Assembly (NCBI GenBank): GCA_002388005.1 | Contig: DGLO01000051.1 | Span: 1 to 8,622, forward strand | Length of the DNA: 8,622 nt | Direction: 5' to 3' | Source: Candidatus Neomicrothrix sp. UBA4542 | Lineage (GTDB): Bacteria > Actinomycetota > Acidimicrobiia > Acidimicrobiales > Poriferisodalaceae | Shown here: piece after piece, positions 1 through 6,162 of the stretch | How positions within the stretch are numbered: the first letter of the stretch is position 1 | Layout of the letters: each line of letters opens with the position of its first letter | Program-made: the position numbers and the translations under genes | The notes under the pieces: generated by a model | What the model was told of the DNA's origin: nothing | What the model saw: the letters and a program-made list of their open reading frames with translations, nothing else | Databases searched by the model: none

Positions 1-160
1 GTCGGCTGATAGTTACGCTTGGTCCAGCGAATCTGCTTCGAGTAAATACTCCCGCTGCCGTTGCTGAGGTTTCGCAGTTCAGCACCATGACATCGTCGGT
101 GTCGTCTTTGATGCCCATGTTGGCGACGTGGACGGTGAAACCTTGAGGGAGCTCAGTCAT
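1..160 (-). CDS. argJ: Ornithine acetyltransferase / ArgJ-family protein, OAT2-like (N-terminal fragment)
   Basis: Partial gene: 53 codons from an ATG at 160 run open to the window edge. The family transfers the acetyl group of N-acetylornithine to glutamate, recycling acetyl groups in arginine synthesis; some members also make N-acetylglutamate from acetyl-CoA. What is visible is an opening LPQGFTVHVANMGIKDD (residues 4-20) and AAGVFTRSRFAGPSV (35-49), which match the start of ArgJ proteins. The FTRSRFAGPSV wording and short lead-in resemble, from memory, the OAT2 enzyme of the clavulanic acid cluster more than ordinary ArgJ (usually VFTTNRVxAAPV). The self-cleavage and catalytic residues lie outside the window. 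The start is supported by GGGAG at 168-172, 7 nt upstream and inside the end of guaA. Only 4 nt separate it from the guaA stop, so co-transcription with guaA is likely. Family is fairly sure; whether it serves arginine synthesis or something else cannot be told from 53 residues. Confidence 0.8.
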   Translation of the reverse strand, partial: MTELPQGFTVHVANMGIKDDTDDVMVLNCETSATAAGVFTRSRFAGPSVTISR

Positions 161-164
161 CTGT

Positions 165-1718
165 TTACTCCCATTCGATGGTGCCGGGCGGTTTCGATGT
201 GATGTCGTATACCACTCGATTGACGCCGTTGACTTCGTTGATGATTCGGGACGACATGTTTTCGAGAATTTCGTAGGGCAGACGAGCCCAGTCGGCGGTC
301 ATCGCGTCTTCGCTGGTAACTGCTCTGATGATGATTGGGCGCGCATATGTTCGTTCGTCTCCCATGACTCCTACGCTGCGGATATCCGCGAGAACCGCGA
401 ATGCCTGCCAGATATCTCGTTCAAGTCCTGCGCTGGCGATTTCTTCTCTGACGATCGCGTCCGCTTGTTGAAGGATGGCAACGGCTTCGGGGGTGACTTC
501 TCCAATAATGCGGACCCCCAGGCCCGGGCCCGGGAACGGCTGTCGCCACACGATCTCGTCTGGCAATCCCAGTTCGGTACCTACTGCTCGGACCTCGTCT
601 TTGAAGAGGTTGCGGAGAGGTTCGACGAGTTCGAAATCCATGTCGTCGGGTAGTCCACCAACATTGTGGTGGCTCTTAATCTTTGCAGCATCTCCAGTAC
701 CGGATTCGATGACATCTGGGTAGAGGGTTCCCTGTACGAGGAATTGGGCGTCGGTGATCCCACCTTGGGCTTGTTCGAAGATCCGAATGAATTTTTCACC
801 GATTGCTTTTCTTTTTTCTTCTGGGTCGGTGACCCCTTTGAGCGCTTCAAAGAATGTGTCAGCGGCGCGTTCGTGGATTAATTCGATGCCTTGGGTTCGT
901 TGAAATGTTTCGACTACCTGATCACCCTCACCGAGTCGCATGAGCCCTGTGTCGACAAACACGCACACCAATTGAGCCCCGATTGCTTTATGAACTAACG
1001 CGGCGGCCACCGCGCTATCGACTCCCCCTGATAGGCCGCAGATTGCTCGTCCTTTCCCCACTTGTGTTCGTATAACGTCGACGCTTTCGTCGATGACGTT
1101 CGCCATGGTCCAATCAGCTTCACAGTGCGCGACTTGGTGTAGGAACCGTTCGAGGAGGGATTGTCCGTGGGGGGTGTGAGCTACTTCGGGATGATATTGG
1201 ACACCGTAGATTTGACGTGTCGCGTTCTCGATCAGCGCCGCCGGGGCGTCGACGGTGGAAGCACTAATAATGAACCCTTCGGGTGGCTCAGTGATGGCAT
1301 CGAAGTGGGACATCCACACGATGTCTCCTGCGGTCACTTCGGGGGGGAGTAGTTGAGAAGGTTGGCTTGTGGCAGAAAGTTCTGTCTTTCCGTATTCACC
1401 GCGACCAGCTTGGTTGACGGTCCCGCCTAGCTGTTGGGCGATGAGTTGAGCGCCGTAGCAGATGCCGAGTATGGGAATTCCGAGTTCGTAAACGTCGGAG
1501 TCGATGAGAGGAGCCCCCGCGGTGTGAACCGATTTCGGTCCTCCGGACAAGATGATCGCCGCGGGAGCGCGGTCAGCGATTTCTTGGGCGGTAATGGTGT
1601 TGGCCACGATTTCGCTGTACACCCGCGCTTCGCGGACTCTTCGCGCGATCAGTTGTGCATATTGGGCGCCAAAATCGACGACCAAGACTGTTTCGTGGGC
1701 GTTATCGACCTGAACCAT
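165..1718 (-). CDS. guaA: GMP synthase (glutamine-hydrolysing)
   Basis: Cytoplasmic enzyme of 517 aa, normal for the family, that converts XMP, ATP and glutamine to GMP in the last step of guanine nucleotide synthesis. The N-terminal class I glutamine amidotransferase domain (about 10-195) shows the nucleophile Cys87 in ILGICYGAQ and the other triad residues His176 and Glu178 in YGVQYHPEV. The ATP-pyrophosphatase domain follows with its P-loop-like signature GLSGGVDSAV (228-237). The C-terminal dimerisation domain contains the typical RQPFPGPGLGVRIIGE stretch and ends in the conserved PPGTIEWE. The ATG at 1718 is chosen because the conserved fold begins a few residues later (VLVVDFGAQYAQLIARRV). 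No clear ribosome binding site or promoter was recognised in the 61 nt between it and the NUDIX gene, so it may be read from the NUDIX transcript. The ArgJ-like gene follows after 4 nt. Both halves look intact. Confidence 0.98.
   Translation of the reverse strand: MVQVDNAHETVLVVDFGAQYAQLIARRVREARVYSEIVANTITAQEIADRAPAAIILSGGPKSVHTAGAPLIDSDVYELGIPILGICYGAQLIAQQLGGTVNQAGRGEYGKTELSATSQPSQLLPPEVTAGDIVWMSHFDAITEPPEGFIISASTVDAPAALIENATRQIYGVQYHPEVAHTPHGQSLLERFLHQVAHCEADWTMANVIDESVDVIRTQVGKGRAICGLSGGVDSAVAAALVHKAIGAQLVCVFVDTGLMRLGEGDQVVETFQRTQGIELIHERAADTFFEALKGVTDPEEKRKAIGEKFIRIFEQAQGGITDAQFLVQGTLYPDVIESGTGDAAKIKSHHNVGGLPDDMDFELVEPLRNLFKDEVRAVGTELGLPDEIVWRQPFPGPGLGVRIIGEVTPEAVAILQQADAIVREEIASAGLERDIWQAFAVLADIRSVGVMGDERTYARPIIIRAVTSEDAMTADWARLPYEILENMSSRIINEVNGVNRVVYDITSKPPGTIEWE
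168..172 (-). promoter_or_regulatory. Ribosome binding site of the argJ-like gene
   Basis: GGGAG on the minus strand, 7 nt before the ATG at 160 and lying within the last codons of guaA. It supports the chosen start and suggests translation coupled to guaA. Confidence 0.6.
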
Positions 1719-1779
1719 GCGCGATTCGTCCGCTCGGGGAAGTATTTGACTCTACCGGTCATTGGTGCCGGTCTTCGGT
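1719..1779. other. Short spacer between NUDIX gene and guaA
   Basis: Sixty-one nucleotides with no convincing Shine-Dalgarno sequence, promoter or terminator. TAGAGT (minus strand) could pass as a -10 but has no acceptable -35. A CCGGTC direct repeat at 1755-1760 and 1768-1773 is too short to interpret. Confidence 0.4.
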
Positions 1780-2460
1780 TTATTTGTCGTGTTCTACCAA
1801 ACCGAGTGCTGTTACGAGTAGCTGGCGGAGAAGGTTGGCGGTGGCTCCCCAAACGGTGTCGTCAGAGAGGTAGAAAAAGTAGATGGGTCGTTGTTGGTCA
1901 GAGCCCGGCCATCGCCATCTCTCTTCGCTGTAGACGCCGGGCTGCAGGAGTTCGGACAGCGGTACGTGCAAGATTTCCTCAACTTCGCCGGGGTTCGCGG
2001 TAAGCGAAGGAGTTTGTGGGAGCCGAGCGACGTAGGGAACGATTCGAGCTTGGGACGAAAAGGTGGTGAGGTGATCAAGCTCACCAATCTTGCGTACCAG
2101 TGTTGTATCAAGTCGGATTTCTTCTCGGGCTTCACGGCATGCGGTGTCCCATAGCGATTCACCGGGGTCTTGTCCTCCTCCCGGGAAGCTCACTTCGCCA
2201 CTGTGGGCCCTCATCTGTTGGGTACGCCGAGTGAGTACTACCGTCGGTTGCGGGTCGCTGTACAGGGCTATGAGGACCGCTGAGTGGCGCTTCGGAGGCG
2301 GGGCGCCGGTCTGCTGATACCCAGGGGTTCGCGTTGACAGTCGATGCTCAAGAAGATCAAGGTCTACAACTGCTGTGTGGGGCCAGGGTGCGGAACTGCC
2401 AGCCGTCCAGTCGTGAGGTCGGGGGATGTGTTGGGGGCCGCCCCGCTCAGGTTGGTTCAC
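1780..2460 (-). CDS. NUDIX hydrolase, probable CoA pyrophosphatase type
   Basis: Protein of 226 aa in the NUDIX superfamily, which cleaves nucleoside diphosphates linked to another group. The region VVLTRRTQQMRAHSGEVSFP (74-93) matches the motif that precedes the Nudix box in the CoA-pyrophosphatase subfamily (NudL/YeaB, NUDT7), so cleavage of CoA to 4'-phosphopantetheine and 3',5'-ADP is the best guess. The Nudix box follows at about 95-117 (GGQDPGE, then CREAREEIRLD) and keeps the metal-binding REAREE core, but the usual late Gly is Arg117. About 60 poorly conserved residues precede the domain; there is no signal peptide or membrane segment. The start is GTG at 2460; an in-frame TAG 10-12 nt upstream rules out a longer form and no ATG, GTG or TTG with a good ribosome site was seen soon after it. 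The gene follows the groEL terminator and may have its own promoter. Superfamily is certain, substrate is inference. Confidence 0.88.
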   Translation of the reverse strand: MNQPERGGPQHIPRPHDWTAGSSAPWPHTAVVDLDLLEHRLSTRTPGYQQTGAPPPKRHSAVLIALYSDPQPTVVLTRRTQQMRAHSGEVSFPGGGQDPGESLWDTACREAREEIRLDTTLVRKIGELDHLTTFSSQARIVPYVARLPQTPSLTANPGEVEEILHVPLSELLQPGVYSEERWRWPGSDQQRPIYFFYLSDDTVWGATANLLRQLLVTALGLVEHDK

Positions 2461-2466
2461 TTCCGA

Positions 2467-2472
2467 AACCTA
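2467..2472 (-). promoter_or_regulatory. Possible -10 box of a leaderless promoter for the NUDIX gene
   Basis: TAGGTT on the minus strand fits the TANNNT actinobacterial -10 pattern and ends exactly 6 nt before the GTG start. That spacing is typical of leaderless transcripts, and the gene lacks a good ribosome binding site. No convincing -35 is visible. Confidence 0.3.
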
Positions 2473-2494
2473 GGACAATTGTGGTGATAACGCA

Positions 2495-2522
2495 TCGAGG
2501 CGGACCCGAAGGCCCGCCTCGA
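2495..2522 (-). terminator. Hairpin terminator of the groESL operon
   Basis: On the minus strand TCGAGGCGGGCC and GGTCCGCCTCGA form a 12-bp stem (one G-U pair) closed by a TTCG loop. The RNA would carry the very stable C(UUCG)G tetraloop. It starts 17 nt after the groEL stop. The following bases (TGCGTTATC) are only weakly U-rich, as is common for actinobacterial terminators. It separates groESL from the NUDIX-guaA block. Confidence 0.75.
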
Positions 2523-2539
2523 AACGTAGTAGCTGTGGG

Positions 2540-4180
2540 TTACATCATGCCTGGCATACCGCCGCCCATGGCTCCCATGGCGGCAGCTGCTGCTGCAGGA
2601 TCAACCTCTTCAGGTTTGTCAGTAACAAGTGTCTCGGTGGTCAACAGAAGCGCGGCGATCGACGCTGCGTTCTGAAGAGCAGCACGAGTCACCTTTGCCG
2701 GGTCGATAACACCAGCGGCGACGAGATCTTCGAACTCGCCGGTATCGGCGTTGAAACCAGTATTTCCACCGGCAGTTTCGACTTGCTGAACTACCACCGC
2801 GCCTTCATGACCGGCGTTTTGCGCGATCTGACGGGTCGGGGCATCTAGCGCTCGGAACACCAAGTTTGCGCCGGTAGCTTCATCACCTTCAAGAGACAAG
2901 CCATCGATCGCTTCTCGAGATCGAAGCAGTGCGGTACCGCCACCGGGCACAATGCCTTCTTCGATGGCAGCGCGAGTCGCTGAGACAGCGTCTTCAATGC
3001 GGTGCTTCTTTTCTTTGAGTTCAACTTCTGTGGCCGCGCCAACTTGGATGACTGCTACGCCTCCAGCAAGTTTGGCGAGACGTTCTTGAAGTTTTTCGCG
3101 ATCCCAGTCGCTATCTGTCTCATCAATTTCACGTTTGATCTGCGCGACGCGTCCTTCAACGTCGGAGTTGTCGCCGGCACCTTCAACGAGTGTTGTTTCG
3201 TCTTTGGTGATGATGACCTTTCGTGCCTGACCGAGGAGGTCAATGCTTGTGTTCTCAAGCTTCAAACCAACCTCTTCCGAGATGACTTGACCGCCGGTGA
3301 GAATGGCGAGGTCTTGCAACATGGCCTTGCGGCGTTCACCGAAGCCGGGTGCCTTGACGGCCACCGATGTGAAAGTGCCTCGGATCTTGTTGACAACGAG
3401 TGTCGCTAGGGCTTCACCTTCGACATCTTCGGCGATGATCAATAGTGGCTTTCCTCCTTGCATGACCTTTTCGAGGACGGGCACGAGTTCTTGTACCGAG
3501 GAGATTTTGCCGTTGACGAAAAGGATGTAGGGCTCATCAAGGATTGATTCTTGACGATCCGGGTCTGTCACGAAGTACGGCGACAGGAAACCTTTGTCAA
3601 ACTGCATGCCCTCAGTGAATTCGAGGTCAACGCCGAAGGTGTTGGACTCTTCGACCGAGATCACGCCATCTTTTCCGACTTTGTCGAATGCTTCGGCGAG
3701 AATTTCCCCGATAGCGGGATCCGCAGAGGAGATACCAGCAACGGAGGCAATCTTTCCTTTATCGGAAGAAACGTCTTCTGACATTTCTCCGATGGCGTCA
3801 ACTGCGGAAGCCACCGCCGCTTCAATGCCCTTTTTGAGTGACATCGGATTGGCGCCAGCTGCAACATTGCGGAGACCTTCGCGCACCATGGCCTGAGCCA
3901 AAACGGTCGCTGTTGTGGTTCCGTCGCCTGCAACGTCGTTGGTCTTAGTTGCGACCTCTTTGACGAGTTGGGCACCCATATTTTCGAAGGGGTCTTCGAG
4001 TTCTACTTCGCGAGCGATGCTCACCCCGTCGTTGGTGATGGTTGGAGCGCCAAAGGACTTTTCAAGGACAACGTTGCGACCTTTCGGACCCAACGTCACC
4101 TTTACTGCGTCTGCTAATTGGTTGACGCCCGCTTCAAGGCCGCGTCGGGCCTCTTCACTGAACTTAAGCATTTTGGCCAT
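2540..4180 (-). CDS. groEL: Chaperonin GroEL (Hsp60), Gly/Met-tailed
   Basis: Protein of 546 aa, the usual length for the 60-kDa subunit of the double-ring folding chamber, which refolds cytoplasmic proteins with ATP and the GroES cap. The start MAKMLKFSEEARRG and the nucleotide-binding segments VTLGPKGRNVV (28-38), TITNDGVSIA (47-56) and GDGTTTATVLAQ (85-96) are intact. Asp51, Asp86 and Asp397 correspond to the catalytic and metal-contacting Asp52, Asp87 and Asp398 of E. coli. The chaperonin signature RAAIEEGIVPGGG lies at 403-415. The C-terminus is six alanines then MGAMGGGMPGMM, the flexible Gly/Met tail of canonical GroEL. Actinobacterial GroEL1 paralogues next to groES often have a His-rich tail instead. 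It starts 7 nt after the groES stop with only a weak ribosome site, so it is probably translated by coupling. Control is through the CIRCE operator upstream of groES. Confidence 0.99.
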   Translation of the reverse strand: MAKMLKFSEEARRGLEAGVNQLADAVKVTLGPKGRNVVLEKSFGAPTITNDGVSIAREVELEDPFENMGAQLVKEVATKTNDVAGDGTTTATVLAQAMVREGLRNVAAGANPMSLKKGIEAAVASAVDAIGEMSEDVSSDKGKIASVAGISSADPAIGEILAEAFDKVGKDGVISVEESNTFGVDLEFTEGMQFDKGFLSPYFVTDPDRQESILDEPYILFVNGKISSVQELVPVLEKVMQGGKPLLIIAEDVEGEALATLVVNKIRGTFTSVAVKAPGFGERRKAMLQDLAILTGGQVISEEVGLKLENTSIDLLGQARKVIITKDETTLVEGAGDNSDVEGRVAQIKREIDETDSDWDREKLQERLAKLAGGVAVIQVGAATEVELKEKKHRIEDAVSATRAAIEEGIVPGGGTALLRSREAIDGLSLEGDEATGANLVFRALDAPTRQIAQNAGHEGAVVVQQVETAGGNTGFNADTGEFEDLVAAGVIDPAKVTRAALQNAASIAALLLTTETLVTDKPEEVDPAAAAAAMGAMGGGMPGMM

Positions 4181-4187
4181 ATCGGAC

Positions 4188-4478
4188 TCAGCTCACAATC
4201 GCGAGAACGTCGCGTGCGCTTAGAATGAGTAGATCTTCGCCGTCTGATGTGATTTCGGTTCCGCCGTACTTGCTGTATATGACAGTGTCGCCGGCATTGA
4301 CATCGACAGGAATGAGTTCTCCGGTCTGTTCGGATCGCTTACCCGGACCTACCGCGAGGACTTCGCCCTGTTGGGGCTTTTCCTGGGCTGTATCGGGAAT
4401 CACGAGACCGCTAGCAGTGGTCTCCTCAGCGACGCCGGGTCGCACGACAATGCGATCCTCGAGTGGCTGCAGGTTCAT
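4188..4478 (-). CDS. groES: Co-chaperonin GroES (Hsp10)
   Basis: Protein of 96 aa that forms the heptameric lid of the GroEL chamber. It begins with the conserved NLQPLEDRIVVRPG (2-15). The mobile loop (about 16-37) contains the hydrophobic triplet LVI (25-27) that docks onto the GroEL apical domain, followed by PDTAQEKPQQGEVLAVGPG. The second half keeps VNAGDTVIYSKYGGTEI and ends in a typical LLILSARDVLAIV. Length and all landmarks are normal. The ATG at 4478 has GGAGG 10 nt upstream. It is the first gene of the groESL operon; a CIRCE operator lies 47-73 nt upstream of the start, so HrcA repression relieved by heat is expected. Confidence 0.99.
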   Translation of the reverse strand: MNLQPLEDRIVVRPGVAEETTASGLVIPDTAQEKPQQGEVLAVGPGKRSEQTGELIPVDVNAGDTVIYSKYGGTEITSDGEDLLILSARDVLAIVS

Positions 4479-4488
4479 CAGCGTTTCG

Positions 4489-4493
4489 CCTCC
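4489..4493 (-). promoter_or_regulatory. Ribosome binding site of groES
   Basis: GGAGG on the minus strand, 10 nt before the groES ATG. It is among the clearest Shine-Dalgarno sequences in the window, which suits a highly expressed gene. Confidence 0.75.
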
Positions 4494-4524
4494 ATAGCTT
4501 GTGTGGTTTAACCCAATGGGAGCG

Positions 4525-4551
4525 TTAGCACTCTCATAAGGAGAGTGCTAA
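4525..4551 (-). promoter_or_regulatory. CIRCE operator (HrcA binding site)
   Basis: TTAGCACTC, 9 nt, GAGTGCTAA: an exact match to the CIRCE consensus bound by the heat-shock repressor HrcA. The symmetry extends outward by CG/CG and inward by TC/GA, giving 13-bp arms (4523-4535 and 4541-4553) around a 5-nt centre. It overlaps the expected start of groESL transcription, where bound HrcA would block RNA polymerase. No second operator of the HspR (HAIR) type was seen. hrcA is not in the window. Confidence 0.97.
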
Positions 4552-4580
4552 CGATATGGCGCGCGCCTGCCGAGAAACAA
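4551..4580 (-). promoter_or_regulatory. Candidate sigma-A-type promoter of groESL
   Basis: On the minus strand TTGTTT (4580-4575) and TATCGT (4556-4551) are separated by 18 nt. Transcription would begin inside the CIRCE element, the usual arrangement for HrcA-controlled groESL promoters. Both boxes are imperfect; position relative to CIRCE is the main support. The spacer contains the self-complementary GGCGCGCGCC (4558-4567). Confidence 0.45.
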
Positions 4581-4594
4581 CCTGTAGGGGCTAC

Positions 4595-4619
4595 GTTTCC
4601 GTGAAAATTCGCCGGAAAC
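4595..4619 (-). terminator. Inverted repeat after tsaD, possible weak terminator
   Basis: GTTTCCG and CGGAAAC form a 7-bp stem with an 11-nt loop, starting 5 nt after the tsaD stop on the minus strand. There is no following U-run, so intrinsic termination is doubtful; it could instead mark the 3' end of the tsaD transcript or stabilise it. Confidence 0.3.
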
Positions 4620-4624
4620 AGGAG

Positions 4625-5629
4625 TTAAGAGTCGATAAACGGCAATCGGAGGTTCGGATCTGCACCGAGATCAAGCGGTGATGGTCCTTCGCTTCGCATT
4701 CGCCACCATGCCGTAGCGGCAACCATTGCAGCATTGTCGGTGCACATCGCGCGCGACGGAAGGAAGCCTTGTATGCCCTCTTCGACGCAGATATCAAGGG
4801 TTTTTTCTCTCAGTTCGCTATTGGCGGCAACCCCGCCAGCTAGGCAGATCCCCGTAGCGCCGATTTCTTGGGCTGCCCGTCGCGCTTTGTGCGTGAGAAC
4901 ATCCACGACTGCCGCTTGGAACGATGCTGCGACATCGGCGGTTTCAACGTCTGGATGTTGACGGACATAGTTGACAACTGCGGTTTTGAGTCCCGAAAAC
5001 GAAAAATTGAGTCCGTCGTTGCGCATTGGTGGAGTGAATTTGATTGCTTGGGGATTACCTTGCTGGCTGAGTTGGTCGATCGCGGGACCACCCGGATATC
5101 CCAGGCCTAGATATCGGGCGACTTTGTCGAACGCTTCGCCTGCGGCGTCGTCGAGTGTGGCCCCAAGGAGGCGGTAGCGGCCGTGGTCTTGGAATTCGAT
5201 CAGCATGGTGTGTCCGCCGCTCACAAGCATTACCACTAGCGGGAATTCGAGTTCGGGTTCTTCGATAAGGGCGGCGTAGAGGTGTGCTTCGTGATGGTTG
5301 ATACCGATGAAGGGAACGTTCCATCCCAGTGAGAGGGCTTTGGCAGCTGAGACGCCTATGAGAAGGCTGCCTATGAGGCCTGGTCCGTGAGTGGCAGCAA
5401 TGAGGTCAATGTCGTGGTCGGTGACTCCGGCTTCGACCATGGCTTCTGCGACCACAGGTGTGAGCAGTGACTCGTGAGCTCGACCCGCTATTTCTGGCAC
5501 GACACCGCCGTAGCGGGCATGGAGGTCGATTTGGCTACTCACGACGTTCGCTAGGACGTCACGGCCGTCTACGACTATTGCGGCCGCTGTTTCGTCACAT
5601 GAGGTTTCGATTCCCAGAACGGTGGTCAC
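4625..5629 (-). CDS. tsaD: tRNA N6-adenosine threonylcarbamoyltransferase TsaD
   Basis: Protein of 334 aa in the Kae1/TsaD family (formerly Gcp). With TsaB and TsaE it moves the threonylcarbamoyl group from threonylcarbamoyl-AMP to A37 of tRNAs that read ANN codons. It opens with VLGIETSCDETAAAIV (4-19) of the ASKHA fold. The metal-binding pair is His112 and His116 in NHHEAH, and the third ligand is probably Asp298 in CTDNAAM. Other landmarks are THGPGLIGSLLIG (80-92), LVSGGHTML (135-143), FSFSGLKTAV and LAGGVAANSELR. Length is typical. The start is GTG at 5629, overlapping the rimI stop as GTGA, with GGGGG 5 nt upstream. It is the last gene of the alr-tsaE-tsaB-rimI-tsaD block; groES follows after 146 nt with its own control region. 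Confidence 0.98.
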   Translation of the reverse strand: MTTVLGIETSCDETAAAIVVDGRDVLANVVSSQIDLHARYGGVVPEIAGRAHESLLTPVVAEAMVEAGVTDHDIDLIAATHGPGLIGSLLIGVSAAKALSLGWNVPFIGINHHEAHLYAALIEEPELEFPLVVMLVSGGHTMLIEFQDHGRYRLLGATLDDAAGEAFDKVARYLGLGYPGGPAIDQLSQQGNPQAIKFTPPMRNDGLNFSFSGLKTAVVNYVRQHPDVETADVAASFQAAVVDVLTHKARRAAQEIGATGICLAGGVAANSELREKTLDICVEEGIQGFLPSRAMCTDNAAMVAATAWWRMRSEGPSPLDLGADPNLRLPFIDS

Positions 5630-6162
5630 GGTTGCCCCCAGTTGGTGGTGCCAGCTATTTCACTGTCGATAGTCGCGAGCAATTTGTTGTGTTCGGGTTC
5701 TTGTAGGTCGTGGCACCACATCACTAGTGCGTCTTCCCCGTTGTCTCCGTAATAGCCTGCTCTGACTCCTGCTGGGGCGTAGCCGAAGCGGCGATAGAGA
5801 TCTTGGGCGCGTTGATTCGATATTCGTACTTCGAGAGTCATCGCTGACATGTTGTGGCTGAGGCACCCGCGGTGGATCGCCACCATTAGGCGGGTGGCGA
5901 TTCCTAGTCCCTGAGCGTGTGGTGCGACAGCAACCGAGGTGATGTGTCCTTCGTCGTGGACGATCATTGCTCCTCCGTATCCGGCGAGTCGATCGTTGTG
6001 GTGGGCTACGTAGTAGACGCGGTGGTCACGTTGGCGTAATTCGTCGTGGTACATCGTCGCGGACCAGGGTTTGGTATAGACCTGTTTGTCGATCGTCCTG
6101 ATAGCGCGTACGTGTCGTTTCCGCATCGGTTCGATCAGCACATGGGTGTCTGGGACCATCAC
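5626..6162 (-). CDS. rimI: Ribosomal protein S18-alanine N-acetyltransferase, RimI-like
   Basis: GNAT-fold acetyltransferase of 177-178 aa. RimI acetylates the N-terminal alanine of ribosomal protein S18 in E. coli; actinobacterial RimI proteins may have broader targets. Visible features are the acetyl-CoA binding segment SVAVAPHAQGLGIATRLM (76-93, Q/G-x-x-G-x-A pattern), then TLEVRISNQRAQDLYRRFGY (109-128), and the family's closing RAGYYGDNGEDALVMW (134-149). About 28 residues follow, with no recognised motif. The start is uncertain by one codon: GTG at 6162 (overlapping the tsaB TGA as GTGA) or ATG at 6159 (sharing one base with it). Placement between tsaB and tsaD is the standard actinobacterial order and supports RimI over a generic GNAT. 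Confidence 0.92.
   Translation of the reverse strand: MMVPDTHVLIEPMRKRHVRAIRTIDKQVYTKPWSATMYHDELRQRDHRVYYVAHHNDRLAGYGGAMIVHDEGHITSVAVAPHAQGLGIATRLMVAIHRGCLSHNMSAMTLEVRISNQRAQDLYRRFGYAPAGVRAGYYGDNGEDALVMWCHDLQEPEHNKLLATIDSEIAGTTNWGQP

Noticed and set aside
523..534. Perfect palindrome CCCGGGCCCGGG
   Set aside because: It lies in guaA at the conserved FPGPGLG segment, so the pattern follows from Pro-Gly codons.
1754..1773. Repeated CCGGTC 13 nt apart upstream of guaA, considered as an operator
   Set aside because: Six-base units in a moderately GC-rich genome occur often by chance, and no known regulator site matches.
1719..1779. Guanine/purine riboswitch or PurR site before guaA
   Set aside because: The gap is only 61 nt and shows neither the three-way-junction core of a purine riboswitch nor a recognisable PurR box.
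1434..2003. Plus-strand open frame of 189 codons across the guaA 5' end and NUDIX 3' end
   Set aside because: It is antisense to two well-conserved genes, crosses their boundary, and its translation is Arg-rich with no recognisable family.
2563..2600. GCA/GCT/GCC run and repeated CCATGG near the groEL 3' end
   Set aside because: It encodes the alanine stretch and the Gly/Met tail of GroEL; low complexity is expected there.
3002..3409. Plus-strand open frame of 135 codons inside groEL
   Set aside because: Entirely antisense to the conserved groEL coding sequence; the translation shows no domain and reflects groEL codon usage.
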